A stretch of DNA of 64,000 nt. Origin: Pseudomonas sp. R5(2019) (GTDB lineage Bacteria > Pseudomonadota > Gammaproteobacteria > Pseudomonadales > Pseudomonadaceae). The notes beneath the pieces are model-generated. The model saw only the letters and a list, made by a program, of their open reading frames with translations. It was not told the DNA's origin and searched no databases. A program made the translations under genes and the position numbers. The DNA lies in assembly GCF_009905435.1 (NCBI RefSeq), contig NZ_JAAAMT010000010.1:83960-147959 (forward strand), written 5' to 3'. Positions 46,861 through 59,387 of the stretch are shown here, piece by piece (positions within the stretch are counted from its first letter, which is position 1; each line of letters opens with the position of its first letter).

Positions 46861-47874
46861 ATGACGTTTCGCAATAGCCCGACTTTGCGCGGCCTGGCGC
46901 TCTCCATTTTCGCCCTGATGCTCGGTGCACCTCAGGCCATGGCCGCCGATTCGGTATCCCTGACCCTGTATAACGGCCAGCACAAGGAAATCGGCGAAGC
47001 CATCGCCAAGGCCTACGAGGCCAAGACCGGCATTCATATCAATATCCGCAAAGGCAGCAGCAACCAGCTGGCCAGCCAGATCATCGAAGAAGGTGACCGC
47101 TCGCCTGCCGATGTGATTTACACCGAAGAATCGCCACCTTTGAACAATCTGGGCGAACTGGGTTTGCTGGCAAAGATCGACGATAGCACCCTGCAAGTGC
47201 TGCCCAAGGAATACGTAGCCGGTAACGGCACCTGGATGGGCGTGACTGCACGCACCCGGGTGGTTGCCTTCAACCCCAAAGTCATCGCTGAAAAAGACTT
47301 GCCACCGTCGGTCATGGACTTCGCCGACCCCGAGTGGGACGGCAAGGTCGGGTTCGTTCCTACCAGCGGCGCGTTCCAGGAACAGGCGGTCGCCATCCTC
47401 AAGCTGCATGGCCGCGAAGCGGCTGAAGAATGGCTGACAGGCCTCAAGGCCTTCGGCAAAACCTACACCAACAACATGGTTGCACTGAAGGCCGTGGAAA
47501 ACGGTGAAGTCGCCGCCGTGCTGGTGAACAACTACTACTGGTACGCCCTCAAGAAAGAGCGCGGCCAGCTGGATTCGAAACTTTACTACCTCGCCGATGG
47601 CGACGCCGGCGGTCTGGTGACCATCTCCAGTGCAGCCGCGGTGAAAGCCAGCAAGCACCCCAAGGAAGCCCAGGCGCTGCTGGCCTGGATGGCCAGCGAA
47701 GAAGGCCAGCGGGTCATTACTCAGACCACCGCCGAGTACCCGCTGCACAAAGGCATGGTCTCGGATCAGGGCTTGAAGCCTTTCGAAGACCTGCGTCCGC
47801 CGAAAATCACTCCCGCGGATCTGGGCAACGCTGAGGAAGCCCTTGACCTCGAACGCGAAGTTGGCCTGCTCTGA
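46861..47874 (+). CDS. fbpA: Iron(III) ABC transporter substrate-binding protein (FbpA/HitA type)
   Basis: Periplasmic ferric-binding protein, 337 aa. The signal peptide (FRNSPTLRGLALSIFALMLG, then APQAMA) is followed by DSVSLTLYNGQHKEIGEAIA. The paired tyrosines that hold Fe3+ are in VNNYYWYALKKERG, and other family segments are EGDRSPADVIYTEESPPLNN. It overlaps the permease start by 1 bp. No ATPase gene lies in this operon, as I recall is also the case for P. aeruginosa hitAB. Confidence 0.88.
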   Translation: MTFRNSPTLRGLALSIFALMLGAPQAMAADSVSLTLYNGQHKEIGEAIAKAYEAKTGIHINIRKGSSNQLASQIIEEGDRSPADVIYTEESPPLNNLGELGLLAKIDDSTLQVLPKEYVAGNGTWMGVTARTRVVAFNPKVIAEKDLPPSVMDFADPEWDGKVGFVPTSGAFQEQAVAILKLHGREAAEEWLTGLKAFGKTYTNNMVALKAVENGEVAAVLVNNYYWYALKKERGQLDSKLYYLADGDAGGLVTISSAAAVKASKHPKEAQALLAWMASEEGQRVITQTTAEYPLHKGMVSDQGLKPFEDLRPPKITPADLGNAEEALDLEREVGLL

Positions 47875-49433
47875 TGAGCATGACCCTGCCCGCCGCCGCG
47901 GTATTCGTACCGCGCGGCAAACGGCCCTCAATCTGGGTCGTCCTGCCTGTGCTGTTTCTGGTTGGCCTGAGCCTGTTGCCCCTGCTGTACGTGGGCATGA
48001 AGACCTGGGAAGCCGGCTGGCGTGAAGCGCTGCACCTGCTCTGGCGCCCTTTCGTCTGGGGCTTGATGCGCAATACCCTGGCACTGATGGCCGGCGTAAC
48101 CGTGGCCTGTGCGTTGATCGGCCTGTCGCTGGCCTGGCTGCTGGAGCGCTGCGACTTGCCCGGACGGCGCCTCTGGGGGGTGATTCTGTGCTTGCCGTTC
48201 GCCATGCCAGCATTTGTCAGCGGCTTCACCTGGGTATCGCTGAGCCCGCGCTTCGAAGGCCTGGGCGGCGCGATTCTGGTGATGAGCCTGTCAAAGTACC
48301 CGTTGGTGTTCCTGCCGGTCGCCGCGACGCTGCGCAATCTCGACACCTCTCTTGAGGAATCGGCCCGTACCCTGGGGCAAAACCGCTGGGGCGTGTTCTT
48401 CCGGATCACCCTGCCCTTGCTCTGGCCGTCGATTCTTGGTGGCAGCCTGCTGATTGCCCTGCACATGCTGGTGGAATTTGGCGCCCTGTCGATTCTGGGC
48501 CTGCAGACCTTCACCACGGCCATCTACCAACAGTTCGAGCTGGAATTCAGCAACGCCAATGCGGCGATGCTTTCCGCAGTGCTGCTGGTGATGTGCCTGT
48601 CGATGCTCTGGCTGGAACTGAAGGTGCGAGGCAGTGGGCGGCATGTGCGGATCGGCCAGGGCGTCGCCCGCCGCGCCGCGCCGTTAACCATGGGTGCGCT
48701 GATGCCGGTTGGGCAGTTGTATTGCCTGCTGCTGGCCGTACTGGGCAGTGGCATACCGCTGGCGATGCTGGCCTACTGGCTGAAAGTCGGTTCGTCAGCG
48801 GCGTTTCCGGTGGCCGATATTACCCGCGCCTTGCTCACCTCGCTGTCGGTCTCACTGGGCGGTGCAGGCCTGAGCCTGTTGCTGGCACTGCCGGTGAGCC
48901 TGTTGGTGGTGCGCTACCGTGGGCATCTGGCGATTTGGGCGGAGCGGCTGCCGTACTTGCTGCATGCACTGCCGGGCCTGGTCATCGCCCTGACCCTGGT
49001 GTTCTTCGCGCTGCACTATGTGCCGGCGCTGTACCAGACCACCGGTTTGCTGTTGCTGGCCTACGCGCTGCTGTTTCTACCCCTGGCCCAGGCGCCGGTA
49101 CGCACGGCCTTGACCAAGGCTGCTCCGCAGCTGGAAGAGGCGGCAAGGACCCTCGGCGCTTCGCCGTTCAGTGCGTTCTGCCGAGTCACCCTGCCGATCA
49201 TCTTCCCGGCGCTGGCTGCCGCCTTTGCCCTGGTGTTTCTGGACGCCATGAAGGAACTGACCGCCACGCTGCTGCTCAGCCCGACCGGCATGACCACCCT
49301 CGCAACCGAGGTCTGGGCACACACCGCCAACGTCGAGTTTGCCGCAGCCGCGCCCTATGCCGCCCTGCTGGTACTGGTGTCCGGATTGCCGGTGTATATC
49401 CTGACCACCCGCATGTACCTGAACCGCGCCTGA
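47874..49433 (+). CDS. fbpB: Iron(III) ABC transporter permease (FbpB/HitB type)
   Basis: Inner-membrane permease with two fused permease halves, 519 aa, about 12 helices. Each half carries the EAA cytoplasmic loop: EESARTLGQNRWGVFFRITL in the first and EEAARTLGASPFSAFCRVTL in the second. It is adjacent to and coupled with the binding protein. A matching ATP-binding subunit must be encoded elsewhere. Its stop abuts the stop of the small minus-strand ORF at 49434. Confidence 0.88.
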   Translation: MSMTLPAAAVFVPRGKRPSIWVVLPVLFLVGLSLLPLLYVGMKTWEAGWREALHLLWRPFVWGLMRNTLALMAGVTVACALIGLSLAWLLERCDLPGRRLWGVILCLPFAMPAFVSGFTWVSLSPRFEGLGGAILVMSLSKYPLVFLPVAATLRNLDTSLEESARTLGQNRWGVFFRITLPLLWPSILGGSLLIALHMLVEFGALSILGLQTFTTAIYQQFELEFSNANAAMLSAVLLVMCLSMLWLELKVRGSGRHVRIGQGVARRAAPLTMGALMPVGQLYCLLLAVLGSGIPLAMLAYWLKVGSSAAFPVADITRALLTSLSVSLGGAGLSLLLALPVSLLVVRYRGHLAIWAERLPYLLHALPGLVIALTLVFFALHYVPALYQTTGLLLLAYALLFLPLAQAPVRTALTKAAPQLEEAARTLGASPFSAFCRVTLPIIFPALAAAFALVFLDAMKELTATLLLSPTGMTTLATEVWAHTANVEFAAAAPYAALLVLVSGLPVYILTTRMYLNRA

Positions 49434-49586
49434 TCAGGCGCGGAACTGGCCCAGGCTGGCTTTGAGCTGGGCCGCCACCGCACCACCGCCAGCACCAACA
49501 GCACCAACAGCACCAACAAGCGCCAGACCCAGACCGATGCGCCAGCGCAGCGCTTGAGCCGCCCCCTGAACGCTGTGGCTGGGCAT
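49434..49586 (-). CDS. Small 50-aa membrane ORF, possible chemoreceptor remnant
   Basis: ATG at 49586 with GAGG upstream. A single hydrophobic segment (QALRWRIGLGLALVGAVGAV) is followed by AAQLKASLGQFRA and a stop. The C-terminus resembles those of methyl-accepting chemotaxis proteins (often ending GQFR or RFRV), and the N-terminus looks like their first membrane helix. An internally deleted MCP is therefore possible. The helix contains three tandem copies of the 9-bp unit GTTGGTGCT (VGA repeats). It could equally be an independent small protein. Confidence 0.4.
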   Translation of the reverse strand: MPSHSVQGAAQALRWRIGLGLALVGAVGAVGAGGGAVAAQLKASLGQFRA

Positions 49587-49684
49587 GCCGCATGGCCTCG
49601 CCACATCAGCCAAGCGGAGGCGCTTTTGATCTTGTGGGTGATTCTATGGCTGGAAGCAATCCCCACAGCCTTTAACACAAAAGC

Positions 49685-49773
49685 TGTAGGAGCCGAGCTT
49701 GCTCGCGATGAAGGCGCCGCGGTGATGCTGGCCCACTGTGCTGAATTCATCGCAGGCAAGCCTGGCTCCTACA
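49685..49773. repeat. Intact REPIN of the GTAGGAGC/AGGCAAGCC class
   Basis: Arms TGTAGGAGCCGAGCTTGCTC and, inverted, GCAGGCAAGCCTGGCTCCTA (89 bp in total). It is the intact counterpart of the REPIN at 36116-36366 and contains the same decamer AGGCAAGCCT that the MITE duplicated there. The rest of 49587-49871 shows only the purA terminator. Confidence 0.88.
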
Positions 49774-49824
49774 TCAAAAGCCCCTACAACGTACGGCTTA
49801 CCGGCGGTGTTAGCGTCGTGAAAC

Positions 49825-49853
49825 GACAAAGGGCCCCAGCGGGGCCCTTTGTC
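49825..49853 (-). terminator. Terminator of purA
   Basis: A perfect 13-bp stem, GACAAAGGGCCCC with its complement around a 3-nt loop, 19 bp after the purA stop on the minus strand, followed by GTTTC. The stem also reads well on the plus strand. Confidence 0.82.
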
Positions 49854-49871
49854 TTTTACATCAACGCTGTA

Positions 49872-52407
<2,536 letters not shown>

Positions 52408-52711
52408 TACGCCATTCCCCTATGATCCGGGCGACCGACCCTGCGGGGCGGCCTTGAGTGAAGCAGATATCGGCAGACAATATCCGGCGACCGCTGTTCA
52501 GTCAGTCACCTTGGGCCAATATCCTCGAAATCCTTGCCAGGCCGTCTACGACAGTCGCTAGGTGCGCGCTGTGCAGTACCTGGGGCCTGAAACGGCCAAT
52601 CGATCTTGCAGACGCAAAAAAGCCGGGAATTTCCCGGCTGCCGCATCATACACCCGTTTTCTCAAAGGATCACCCCGCCAGGCATTTTAGGTGCCCGGCG
52701 GAGTGGTTCGA
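52408..52711. other. Intergenic region hflC-hisZ: terminator and no DUF2065 gene
   Basis: 304 bp between hflC and hisZ. It holds the hflC terminator (52612-52639) and presumably the hisZ-purA promoter. Many pseudomonads carry a small DUF2065 gene here (my recollection). I find no intact one: fragments resembling its FLAP-type stretch can be traced across two frames on the minus strand, but too weakly to call a remnant. Confidence 0.4.
52612..52639 (-). terminator. Terminator after hflC
   Basis: Minus-strand AGCCGGG-AAATT-CCCGGCT followed by a run of five more T then GCG. It separates the hflKC end from hisZ-purA. Confidence 0.85.
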
Positions 52712-53581
52712 TCAGGGCTTGAACTTGTTCATGAACTTGAAGAAGTCGCTGCTCGGATCCAGCACCAGCACGTCGCTCTTGCTGTCGAAGCTTTCACGGT
52801 AGGCACGCAGGCTACGGTAGAACGCGTAGAACTCCTGGTCCTGGCCGTACGCCTTGGCATAGATCGCCGCTGCCTGCGCATCGCCGTCACCGCGGGTTTC
52901 TTCCGATTCACGGTAGGCTTCGGCCAGCAGCACGCGGCGCTGACGGTCGGCGTCGGCACGAATACCTTCGGCCAACTCGTTACCCTTGGCCCGGTGCTCA
53001 CGCGCCTCACGCTCACGCTCGGTACTCATCCGCTCGAACACGCTGCGGTTGACTTCCTTGGGCAGGTCGATGGTCTTGACCCGGACATCGATGACTTCGA
53101 TACCCAGCTCTTTATTGGCCATCTTGTTGAGCGAAGCAGTGATGTCAGCCATCAGTGCGTCACGCTCACCCGACACTACTTCGTGCAGGGTGCGCTTGCC
53201 GAACTGGTCACGCAGACCCGACTCCAGACGACGCGACAGGCGCTCGTCGGCAATCTGCTTCAGGCCCGAGGTCGCGGTGTAGAAGCGCTCGGCATCTTTC
53301 ACCCGCCACTTGGCGTAGGCATCGACCATCACAGCTTTCTTCTCCAGGGTCAGGAACCGCTGGGTCGGCGCATCGAGGGTCATCAGCCGCGCGTCGAAAC
53401 GACGCACCTTGTTCACGTATGGCACTTTGACGTGCAGACCAGGCTGGACATCGGCCTGAACCACACGACCGAATTGCAGCAACACGGCACGTTCGGTCTG
53501 GGCAACGATGTAGAAGCAGTTCCAGGCCACGACCGCCAGCACCACGCCCACGATCAGGGCGATCAGTGATTTATTGCTCAT
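52712..53581 (-). CDS. hflC: HflC, regulator subunit of FtsH
   Basis: SPFH/band-7 membrane protein, 289 aa. One N-terminal helix (LIALIVGVVLAVVAWNCFYI), followed by the SPFH domain (TERAVLLQFGRVVQADVQPG). HflK and HflC form the periplasmic cage around the protease FtsH and modulate its activity. It overlaps the hflK stop by one base (TGATG). Confidence 0.96.
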   Translation of the reverse strand: MSNKSLIALIVGVVLAVVAWNCFYIVAQTERAVLLQFGRVVQADVQPGLHVKVPYVNKVRRFDARLMTLDAPTQRFLTLEKKAVMVDAYAKWRVKDAERFYTATSGLKQIADERLSRRLESGLRDQFGKRTLHEVVSGERDALMADITASLNKMANKELGIEVIDVRVKTIDLPKEVNRSVFERMSTEREREAREHRAKGNELAEGIRADADRQRRVLLAEAYRESEETRGDGDAQAAAIYAKAYGQDQEFYAFYRSLRAYRESFDSKSDVLVLDPSSDFFKFMNKFKP

Positions 53582-54732
53582 CAGCGGCTCTCCCTGGTAC
53601 GCGGCTCACGCGCTTGTGGACTGTCCGGTGCGCGATTGGACGCTTCGTTGGTGACCGTTGGCGTGCTCGACAACGCAGCGCTGCCGCGTGCACCCTCGAC
53701 CATCTTGTCGAGCGGCAGATACAGCAGGTTGTTGGAACCGCTTTCACCGCTGACCAGCACTTTGCTGGTATTACTGAAGACGTCCTGCATGGTTTCCAGG
53801 TAGAGGCGCTGACGCGTTACTTCCGGAGCCTTGCGATACTCGCCCACCAGCTTGGTAAAGCGATCAGCCTCACCCTTGGCGCGAGAGACGACTTCATCAC
53901 GATAGCCGTTGGCATCTTCAACGATCCGCTGGGCCTGACCACGGGCTTCCGGCACAACGCCGTTGGCGTAGGTTTCAGCCTGGTTGCGCGAACGTTGCTC
54001 ATCTTCACGGGCACGGATCACGTCGTCAAAGGCTTCCTGCACTTCACGCGGGGCTGCCGCGCTCTGCACGTTGACCTGGGTCACGGTGATACCGGTACGG
54101 TAAGTATCGAGGAAGCGTTGCAGACGCTCCTTGATTTCGCCGGCCATTTGCTCACGACCTTCAGTCAGCACCTGGTCCATGGCGGTGGAACCCACCACGT
54201 GGCGCAGGGCACTGTCGGTTGCGTGCTGCAGGCTGACTTCAGGCTGATCGACGTTCAGCACGAAATCCTGCAGGTTGCTGATCTTGTACTGCACGGTCAG
54301 TGGGACTTCGACGATGTTCTCGTCTTCGGTCAGCATCTGGCCCTGCTTGGTGTAGGCACGCTCACGCGTGACGTTTTCCATGTACTTGCGATCGATGGGC
54401 GGGAAGTAGATGTTCAGACCCGCACCGACGGTTTCGTAGTATTTGCCGAAGCGCAGCACAACGGCCTGCTCCTGCTCGTCCACGACATACACGGCACTGT
54501 ACAGCCAGATGGCCGCCAGCACGGCCAGGCCGATACCGAGCAAGCCAAAGCCGCCGCCCTTGCCTGGGCTGTCGTTACTGCGTTTCTTGTTGCCACCGAA
54601 CAAACCGTTCAGGCTTTCCTGTAGCTTGCGGAAGGCTTCGTCGAGATCCGGCGGCCCTTTCTTGTCGCCGCCACGGCGCCCACCCCAAGGGTCCTGATTA
54701 TTCGAGTTGCCACCCGGCTCATTCCAAGCCAT
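53581..54732 (-). CDS. hflK: HflK, regulator subunit of FtsH
   Basis: SPFH/band-7 membrane protein, 383 aa from ATG 54732 (MAWNEPGGNSNNQDPWGGRR), chosen because it matches HflK N-termini and has GGAG upstream. A Gly/Pro/Asn-rich cytoplasmic start precedes the membrane helix (FGLLGIGLAVLAAIWLYSAV), and the SPFH domain follows. It is coupled to hflC. Confidence 0.96.
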   Translation of the reverse strand: MAWNEPGGNSNNQDPWGGRRGGDKKGPPDLDEAFRKLQESLNGLFGGNKKRSNDSPGKGGGFGLLGIGLAVLAAIWLYSAVYVVDEQEQAVVLRFGKYYETVGAGLNIYFPPIDRKYMENVTRERAYTKQGQMLTEDENIVEVPLTVQYKISNLQDFVLNVDQPEVSLQHATDSALRHVVGSTAMDQVLTEGREQMAGEIKERLQRFLDTYRTGITVTQVNVQSAAAPREVQEAFDDVIRAREDEQRSRNQAETYANGVVPEARGQAQRIVEDANGYRDEVVSRAKGEADRFTKLVGEYRKAPEVTRQRLYLETMQDVFSNTSKVLVSGESGSNNLLYLPLDKMVEGARGSAALSSTPTVTNEASNRAPDSPQAREPRTRESR

Positions 54733-54828
54733 AGCGCTCTCCATCTGATAAAGCAAAGACGCACCCACGGCGCGCCGACCAATGCTACAGAATGCCTGTC
54801 ACAGCAGTACAACCGCTTTGTCAGGCTT

Positions 54829-56130
54829 TTATTGCAAAGTGTGTTGCTCGATAAATTCCAGCGGTTCCATCCCTTCGCGGCTGACCAGACGATTGAACTC
54901 TACTCGAGACAAACGTACCGCCAACAGACTACCGCCTTCTTCATCGTGCTCTTCACTTTTAACCGCCCCCAGCGCGAAGAACTGTGCCCGCAGTCGAGCA
55001 AAACGCTGACCCAAGTGCAAGGTGCCGATGAACAAATCGTCACCCAGCAATTCGGAAACGGCCTGGGCCAACAAGTCCAGGCCTCGTCCGTCTCGGGCTG
55101 AAACCCAGACCCGCTGCGGTTTGCCATCGGCATCACGCTGAATCTGTGGCTCTACGCCTTCAAGCAGGTCGAGTTTGTTATACACCTCAAGGATCGGCAA
55201 GCCTTCAGCCCCGATCTCACCGAGCACCGCCATGACCTGTTCGATCTGCTGCATGCGCTCAGGCTCATGGGCGTCGATCACGTGCAGCAACAGGTCGGAG
55301 TTGCTCGACTCTTCGAGCGTAGCTCGAAACGCCTCGACCAGCTTGTGCGGCAAATGACGAATAAACCCTACCGTATCGGCCAGCACGATCGGCCCGACGT
55401 CGTCGAGCTCGAGCCGGCGCAGGGTCGGGTCGAGGGTCGCGAACAGCTGGTCGGCCGCGTAGACCTCGGATTCGGTCACGGCGTTGAAGAGCGTGGATTT
55501 GCCGGCGTTGGTGTAGCCCACCAGCGAAACGGAAGGGATATCGGCACGTTTGCGCCCGCGCCGCGCTTGCTCGCGCTGGCTGCGGACCTTTTCCAGGCGT
55601 GCCTTGATTTGCCGCAGGCGCACCCGCAACAGGCGCCGGTCGGTTTCCAGCTGGCTTTCACCCGGGCCACGCAGACCAATACCGCCCTTCTGCCGCTCAA
55701 GGTGAGTCCAGCCTCGCACCAGGCGAGTGCTCATGTGCTCGAGCTGGGCCAGTTCGACCTGCAGCTTGCCTTCATGGGTACGGGCGCGTTGCGCGAAAAT
55801 ATCGAGAATCAGCCCGGTACGGTCGAGCACGCGACACTCGAAAACACGTTCGAGGTTACGTTCCTGACTGGGCGTGAGGGTGTGATTGAAAATCACCAGA
55901 TCTACCTGTTCGGCTTTGACCAGGTCGCGCAACTCCTCGACCTTGCCGCTGCCAATCAGGTATTTGGCTGTGGGCTGATGCCGCGCCACATTGACGAACG
56001 CGACGGTATCGGCGCCAGCCGAAACTGCGAGCTCCTGGAACTCCTGCGGGTCTTCGCGCGCCTCAGGGTCCTGACCATCCAAATGAACGAGAACGACCCG
56101 TTCACCACCACCGTGGCGCTCAAAGAACAA
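54829..56130 (-). CDS. hflX: GTPase HflX
   Basis: Ribosome-associated GTPase that splits stalled 70S ribosomes, 433 aa. N-terminal HflX domain (HQPTAKYLIGSGKVEELRDL), then the G domain with SLVGYTNAGKSTLFNAVTE (G1), DTVGFIRHLPHKLVEAF (G3) and NKLDLL (G4). The start appears to be TTG at 56130, because AGGAG is 6 bp upstream. It follows hfq by 12 bp. Confidence 0.96.
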   Translation of the reverse strand: MFFERHGGGERVVLVHLDGQDPEAREDPQEFQELAVSAGADTVAFVNVARHQPTAKYLIGSGKVEELRDLVKAEQVDLVIFNHTLTPSQERNLERVFECRVLDRTGLILDIFAQRARTHEGKLQVELAQLEHMSTRLVRGWTHLERQKGGIGLRGPGESQLETDRRLLRVRLRQIKARLEKVRSQREQARRGRKRADIPSVSLVGYTNAGKSTLFNAVTESEVYAADQLFATLDPTLRRLELDDVGPIVLADTVGFIRHLPHKLVEAFRATLEESSNSDLLLHVIDAHEPERMQQIEQVMAVLGEIGAEGLPILEVYNKLDLLEGVEPQIQRDADGKPQRVWVSARDGRGLDLLAQAVSELLGDDLFIGTLHLGQRFARLRAQFFALGAVKSEEHDEEGGSLLAVRLSRVEFNRLVSREGMEPLEFIEQHTLQ

Positions 56131-56142
56131 AGCAGACTCCTA

Positions 56143-56403
56143 TCAGGCGTTACCTGGTTCAGCGTCGCCGTGTTCAGTGTCGGAAGCGCTTGGAAGGCGG
56201 ATCGGACGAACCGGGACAACTGTCGAGATGGCGTGTTTGTAAACCATCTGGCTAACGGTGTTTTTCAGCAGGATCACGAACTGGTCGAACGATTCGATCG
56301 TGCCTTGCAGTTTGATGCCGTTGACCAGATAGATCGAAACCCCAACTTTTTCTTTCCGCAAAGTATTCAAGTAAGGGTCTTGTAGCGAATGCCCTTTTGA
56401 CAT
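56143..56403 (-). CDS. hfq: RNA chaperone Hfq
   Basis: Hexameric Sm-like RNA chaperone for small RNAs, 86 aa from the ATG at 56403. The Sm1 and Sm2 regions are [40 protein letters not shown] and [10 protein letters not shown]. The C-terminal tail (about 20 residues) is short, as in pseudomonads. It lies between miaA and hflX; the ORF extends 19 codons upstream but the ATG with the known Hfq start is preferred. Confidence 0.99.
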   Translation of the reverse strand: MSKGHSLQDPYLNTLRKEKVGVSIYLVNGIKLQGTIESFDQFVILLKNTVSQMVYKHAISTVVPVRPIRLPSASDTEHGDAEPGNA

Positions 56404-56499
56404 ATGCCGCACTCCTGTAAGGATCAATAGTAAAAAAATAATAGAAATCTGATGGCTCAAGCCGCCCCACCCCCAAGGATAGACGGCAATTGCAAGGAC

Positions 56500-57471
56500 T
56501 CAGTCCAATATGGAGACCGTTCCGAGGTATTTCAAGGTCCGTGGCAGATTGTCACATGCCAGGCTGTCCAGCCAGTGAAGATCAGCCCAACTGCGTAACC
56601 AGGTAAATTGCCGCTTCGCCAACTGGCGAGTGGCAATAATGCCGCGCTCCTGCATTTCCGATGCTGTCAACTTGCCATCTAGGTAATCCCAGACTTGGCG
56701 GTAGCCTACTGCACGTATAGACGGCAGACCGGCATGCAAGTCACTTCTGACCCGCAGCGCTCTGACCTCGTCAATGAAGCCATGTTCCAGCATGTGTTCG
56801 AATCGCAGTGCAATTCGGTCATGTAATACCCGGCGATCATTGGGTGCTATCGCCAGATTTGCGACAGTATAGGGCAATTGACTGCTTCCCGATGCGGCGG
56901 CTGCGGTACTTTGCGCAGATTGTCGCTCGCGATGTGAAGTCATGCTCATACCGCTGACCCGATAAACCTCCAGCGCACGAATCAGTCGCTGTGGATCATT
57001 GGGGTGAATACGCGCTGCCGACACCGGGTCTACCGCGGCCAGTTGCTCGTGCAATGCCTGCAATCCCAGACGCTCGGCTTCGGCTTCGATTTCGGCACGA
57101 ATCCGTGGATCGGCGGCCGGCATGTCGGCCAACCCATCCACCAATGCCTTGAAATACAACATGGTGCCGCCCACCAGCAGCGGAATATTGCCACGCGCAG
57201 TGATCTCGGCCATGGCCGCCAGTGCGTCGGCGCGAAATTGCGCCGCCGAATAACTTTGCGCCGGGTCGAGTATGTCGATCAGACGGTGAGGATGAGCAGC
57301 CAATACCTCTTTCGAGGGCTTGGCGGTGCCGATGTCCATGCCGCGGTAGACCAGCGCCGAATCGACGCTGATCAGTTCGCACGGGAGCACACGGCTCAAC
57401 TCGATCGCAAGGTCGGTTTTGCCGGCGGCGGTCGGCCCCATCAGAAATATCGCCGGGGGAAGAGCACTCAT
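56500..57471 (-). CDS. miaA: tRNA dimethylallyltransferase MiaA
   Basis: Prenylates A37 of UNN-reading tRNAs, 323 aa from ATG 57471; the in-frame TTG at 57477 is less likely. P-loop [32 protein letters not shown] (DSxQ/L-type catalytic loop), and [14 protein letters not shown]. It starts 2-3 bp after the mutL stop and precedes hfq, the usual mutL-miaA-hfq order. Confidence 0.97.
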   Translation of the reverse strand: MSALPPAIFLMGPTAAGKTDLAIELSRVLPCELISVDSALVYRGMDIGTAKPSKEVLAAHPHRLIDILDPAQSYSAAQFRADALAAMAEITARGNIPLLVGGTMLYFKALVDGLADMPAADPRIRAEIEAEAERLGLQALHEQLAAVDPVSAARIHPNDPQRLIRALEVYRVSGMSMTSHRERQSAQSTAAAASGSSQLPYTVANLAIAPNDRRVLHDRIALRFEHMLEHGFIDEVRALRVRSDLHAGLPSIRAVGYRQVWDYLDGKLTASEMQERGIIATRQLAKRQFTWLRSWADLHWLDSLACDNLPRTLKYLGTVSILD

Positions 57472-57473
57472 AT

Positions 57474-59387
57474 TCAACGACCGCGCAAGAATAATTTGTC
57501 CAGATCATCCAGCCCGAGCTGAGTCCAGGTCGGGCGGCCGTGGTTGCACTGGCCGCTGCGTTCGGTGCTTTCCATGTCGCGCAGCAGGCCGTTCATCTCC
57601 GGCACTGCCAGACGCCGGTTGGCCCGCACTGCGCCATGACAGGCCATGGTGCCGAGCAATTCGTTCAGATGCGCCTGGATACGGTCACTGGTGCCGTACT
57701 CCATGAGATCGGCCAACACGTCCTGCACCAGCCGATTGGCCTCGGCTTGCTTGAGCAGTGCCGGAATCTGGCGGATGGCGAGGGTTTCCGGGCCCAGGCG
57801 CTGCAGCTCGAAGCCCAGGCGCTGGAACCAGGCCGCGTGCTCTTCGGCGCAATCGGCCTCGCGCTGGCTGAGGGCCAGGGATTCGGGCACCAACAACGGC
57901 TGGCCGCTCAGGCCTTCGCTGGCCATCGCCACTTTAAGACGCTCGTACATAATGCGCTCATGCGCCGCATGCATGTCCACCAGCACCAGCCCCTGGGCGT
58001 TCTCGGCGAGGATGTAGATGCCCTTCAGTTGCGCCAGTGCGTAGCCCAGCGGCGGAATATCACCCTGGCTTTCGGGCAGTGAACCATTGGCCGGCACACC
58101 GGATGCTGGCGCCCCGGGCAGCGGCGCGAAAAACTCGCGGTAGACGCCCTGGCTTTCTGCCAGCGGGATTGGCGAAGGCTGCGACGGCCGCGGCGAATAC
58201 TGGTAACCGGCACCCGCGCCGGTGCCCGGCATGCGCGCCGCTGGCTCGACCCGCTGTTGTTCCAGCAGGTTGGCGGACAGGCGCATCTCACCCTGAGGGC
58301 CGAACTCACCCGCCTGCAAGCCGCTTGGGCGAACCATTTCGGTGACCGTCGCCGGCGCCGCCAGCTGGTCTTCAGGGCGAACGTCAGCCAGTGCCCGATG
58401 CAGGGTGCCGTACAGGAAATCATGGACCATGCGGCCATCGCGAAAACGCACTTCGTGCTTGGTCGGGTGGACGTTGACGTCGACTACGGCCGGGTCCACT
58501 TCAAAAAACAGCACGAAGGTCGGGTGCCGGCCATTGAACAGCACATCGCGATAAGCCTGGCGCACCGCGTGGGCGACCAGTTTGTCGCGCACCGCTCGGC
58601 CGTTCACGTAGAAATATTGAAGGTCAGCCTGGCTGCGAGAGAACGTCGGCAAACCGACCCAGCCCCACAAGTGCAGGCCGTTACGCTCGACTTCAATCGG
58701 CAGGGCCTGTTCGAGAAAGGCCGGGCCACAGACCGCCCCGACCCGACGAGCGCGCGCGGTGTCGTCCGCGGCGTCATGCAGGCTGAGGATGGTCTTGCCG
58801 TTGTGGCGCAGGTGGAAGCCCACGTCGAAGCGGGCCAGCGCCAGGCGCTTGATGACTTCCTGCAGATGATCGAACTCGGTTTTCTCGGTCTTGAGAAACT
58901 TGCGCCGGGCCGGGGTGTTGAAGAACAGATCGCGCACTTCTACCGAGGTGCCGACCGGGTGAGCCGCTGGCTGCACCCTGGGCGACATGTCGCGGCCTTC
59001 GGTCTCGACCTGCCAGGCCTGTTCGGCATCTCGGGTACGCGACGTCAGGGTCAATCGGGCGACCGAGCTGATGGACGCCAGGGCTTCACCGCGAAAGCCC
59101 AGGCTCATCACCCTTTCGAGGTCTTCCAGATCACGGATCTTGCTGGTGGCATGGCGTGCCAGGGCCAGCGGCAGGTCATCGGAAGAAATCCCGCCGCCGT
59201 CGTCTCGTACGCGCAGCAGCTTGACGCCGCCCTGCTCGACCTCGATATCGATGCGTTTGGCACCGGAGTCGAGACTGTTTTCCAACAGCTCCTTGATGAC
59301 CGAGGCCGGTCGCTCGACCACCTCGCCGGCGGCAATCTGGTTCGCCAGCCGCGGGCTGAGCAGCTGGATGCGGGCTGAGGCGCTCAT
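57474..59387 (-). CDS. mutL: DNA mismatch repair protein MutL
   Basis: GHKL ATPase that couples mismatch recognition to strand incision, 637 aa. N-terminal motifs: [29 protein letters not shown] and [14 protein letters not shown]. The C-terminal dimer domain contains [16 protein letters not shown] (the DxHAxxERxxxE endonuclease-type metal motif), [11 protein letters not shown] and QCNHGRPTW, matching endonuclease-competent MutL. A proline/glycine-rich linker (about 375-430) joins them. It overlaps amiB by 4 bp (ATGA). Confidence 0.97.
   Translation of the reverse strand: MSASARIQLLSPRLANQIAAGEVVERPASVIKELLENSLDSGAKRIDIEVEQGGVKLLRVRDDGGGISSDDLPLALARHATSKIRDLEDLERVMSLGFRGEALASISSVARLTLTSRTRDAEQAWQVETEGRDMSPRVQPAAHPVGTSVEVRDLFFNTPARRKFLKTEKTEFDHLQEVIKRLALARFDVGFHLRHNGKTILSLHDAADDTARARRVGAVCGPAFLEQALPIEVERNGLHLWGWVGLPTFSRSQADLQYFYVNGRAVRDKLVAHAVRQAYRDVLFNGRHPTFVLFFEVDPAVVDVNVHPTKHEVRFRDGRMVHDFLYGTLHRALADVRPEDQLAAPATVTEMVRPSGLQAGEFGPQGEMRLSANLLEQQRVEPAARMPGTGAGAGYQYSPRPSQPSPIPLAESQGVYREFFAPLPGAPASGVPANGSLPESQGDIPPLGYALAQLKGIYILAENAQGLVLVDMHAAHERIMYERLKVAMASEGLSGQPLLVPESLALSQREADCAEEHAAWFQRLGFELQRLGPETLAIRQIPALLKQAEANRLVQDVLADLMEYGTSDRIQAHLNELLGTMACHGAVRANRRLAVPEMNGLLRDMESTERSGQCNHGRPTWTQLGLDDLDKLFLRGR

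Noticed and set aside
52408..52711. Decayed DUF2065 gene between hflC and hisZ
   Set aside because: Only a loose similarity in mixed frames could be made out; insufficient to annotate a pseudogene.
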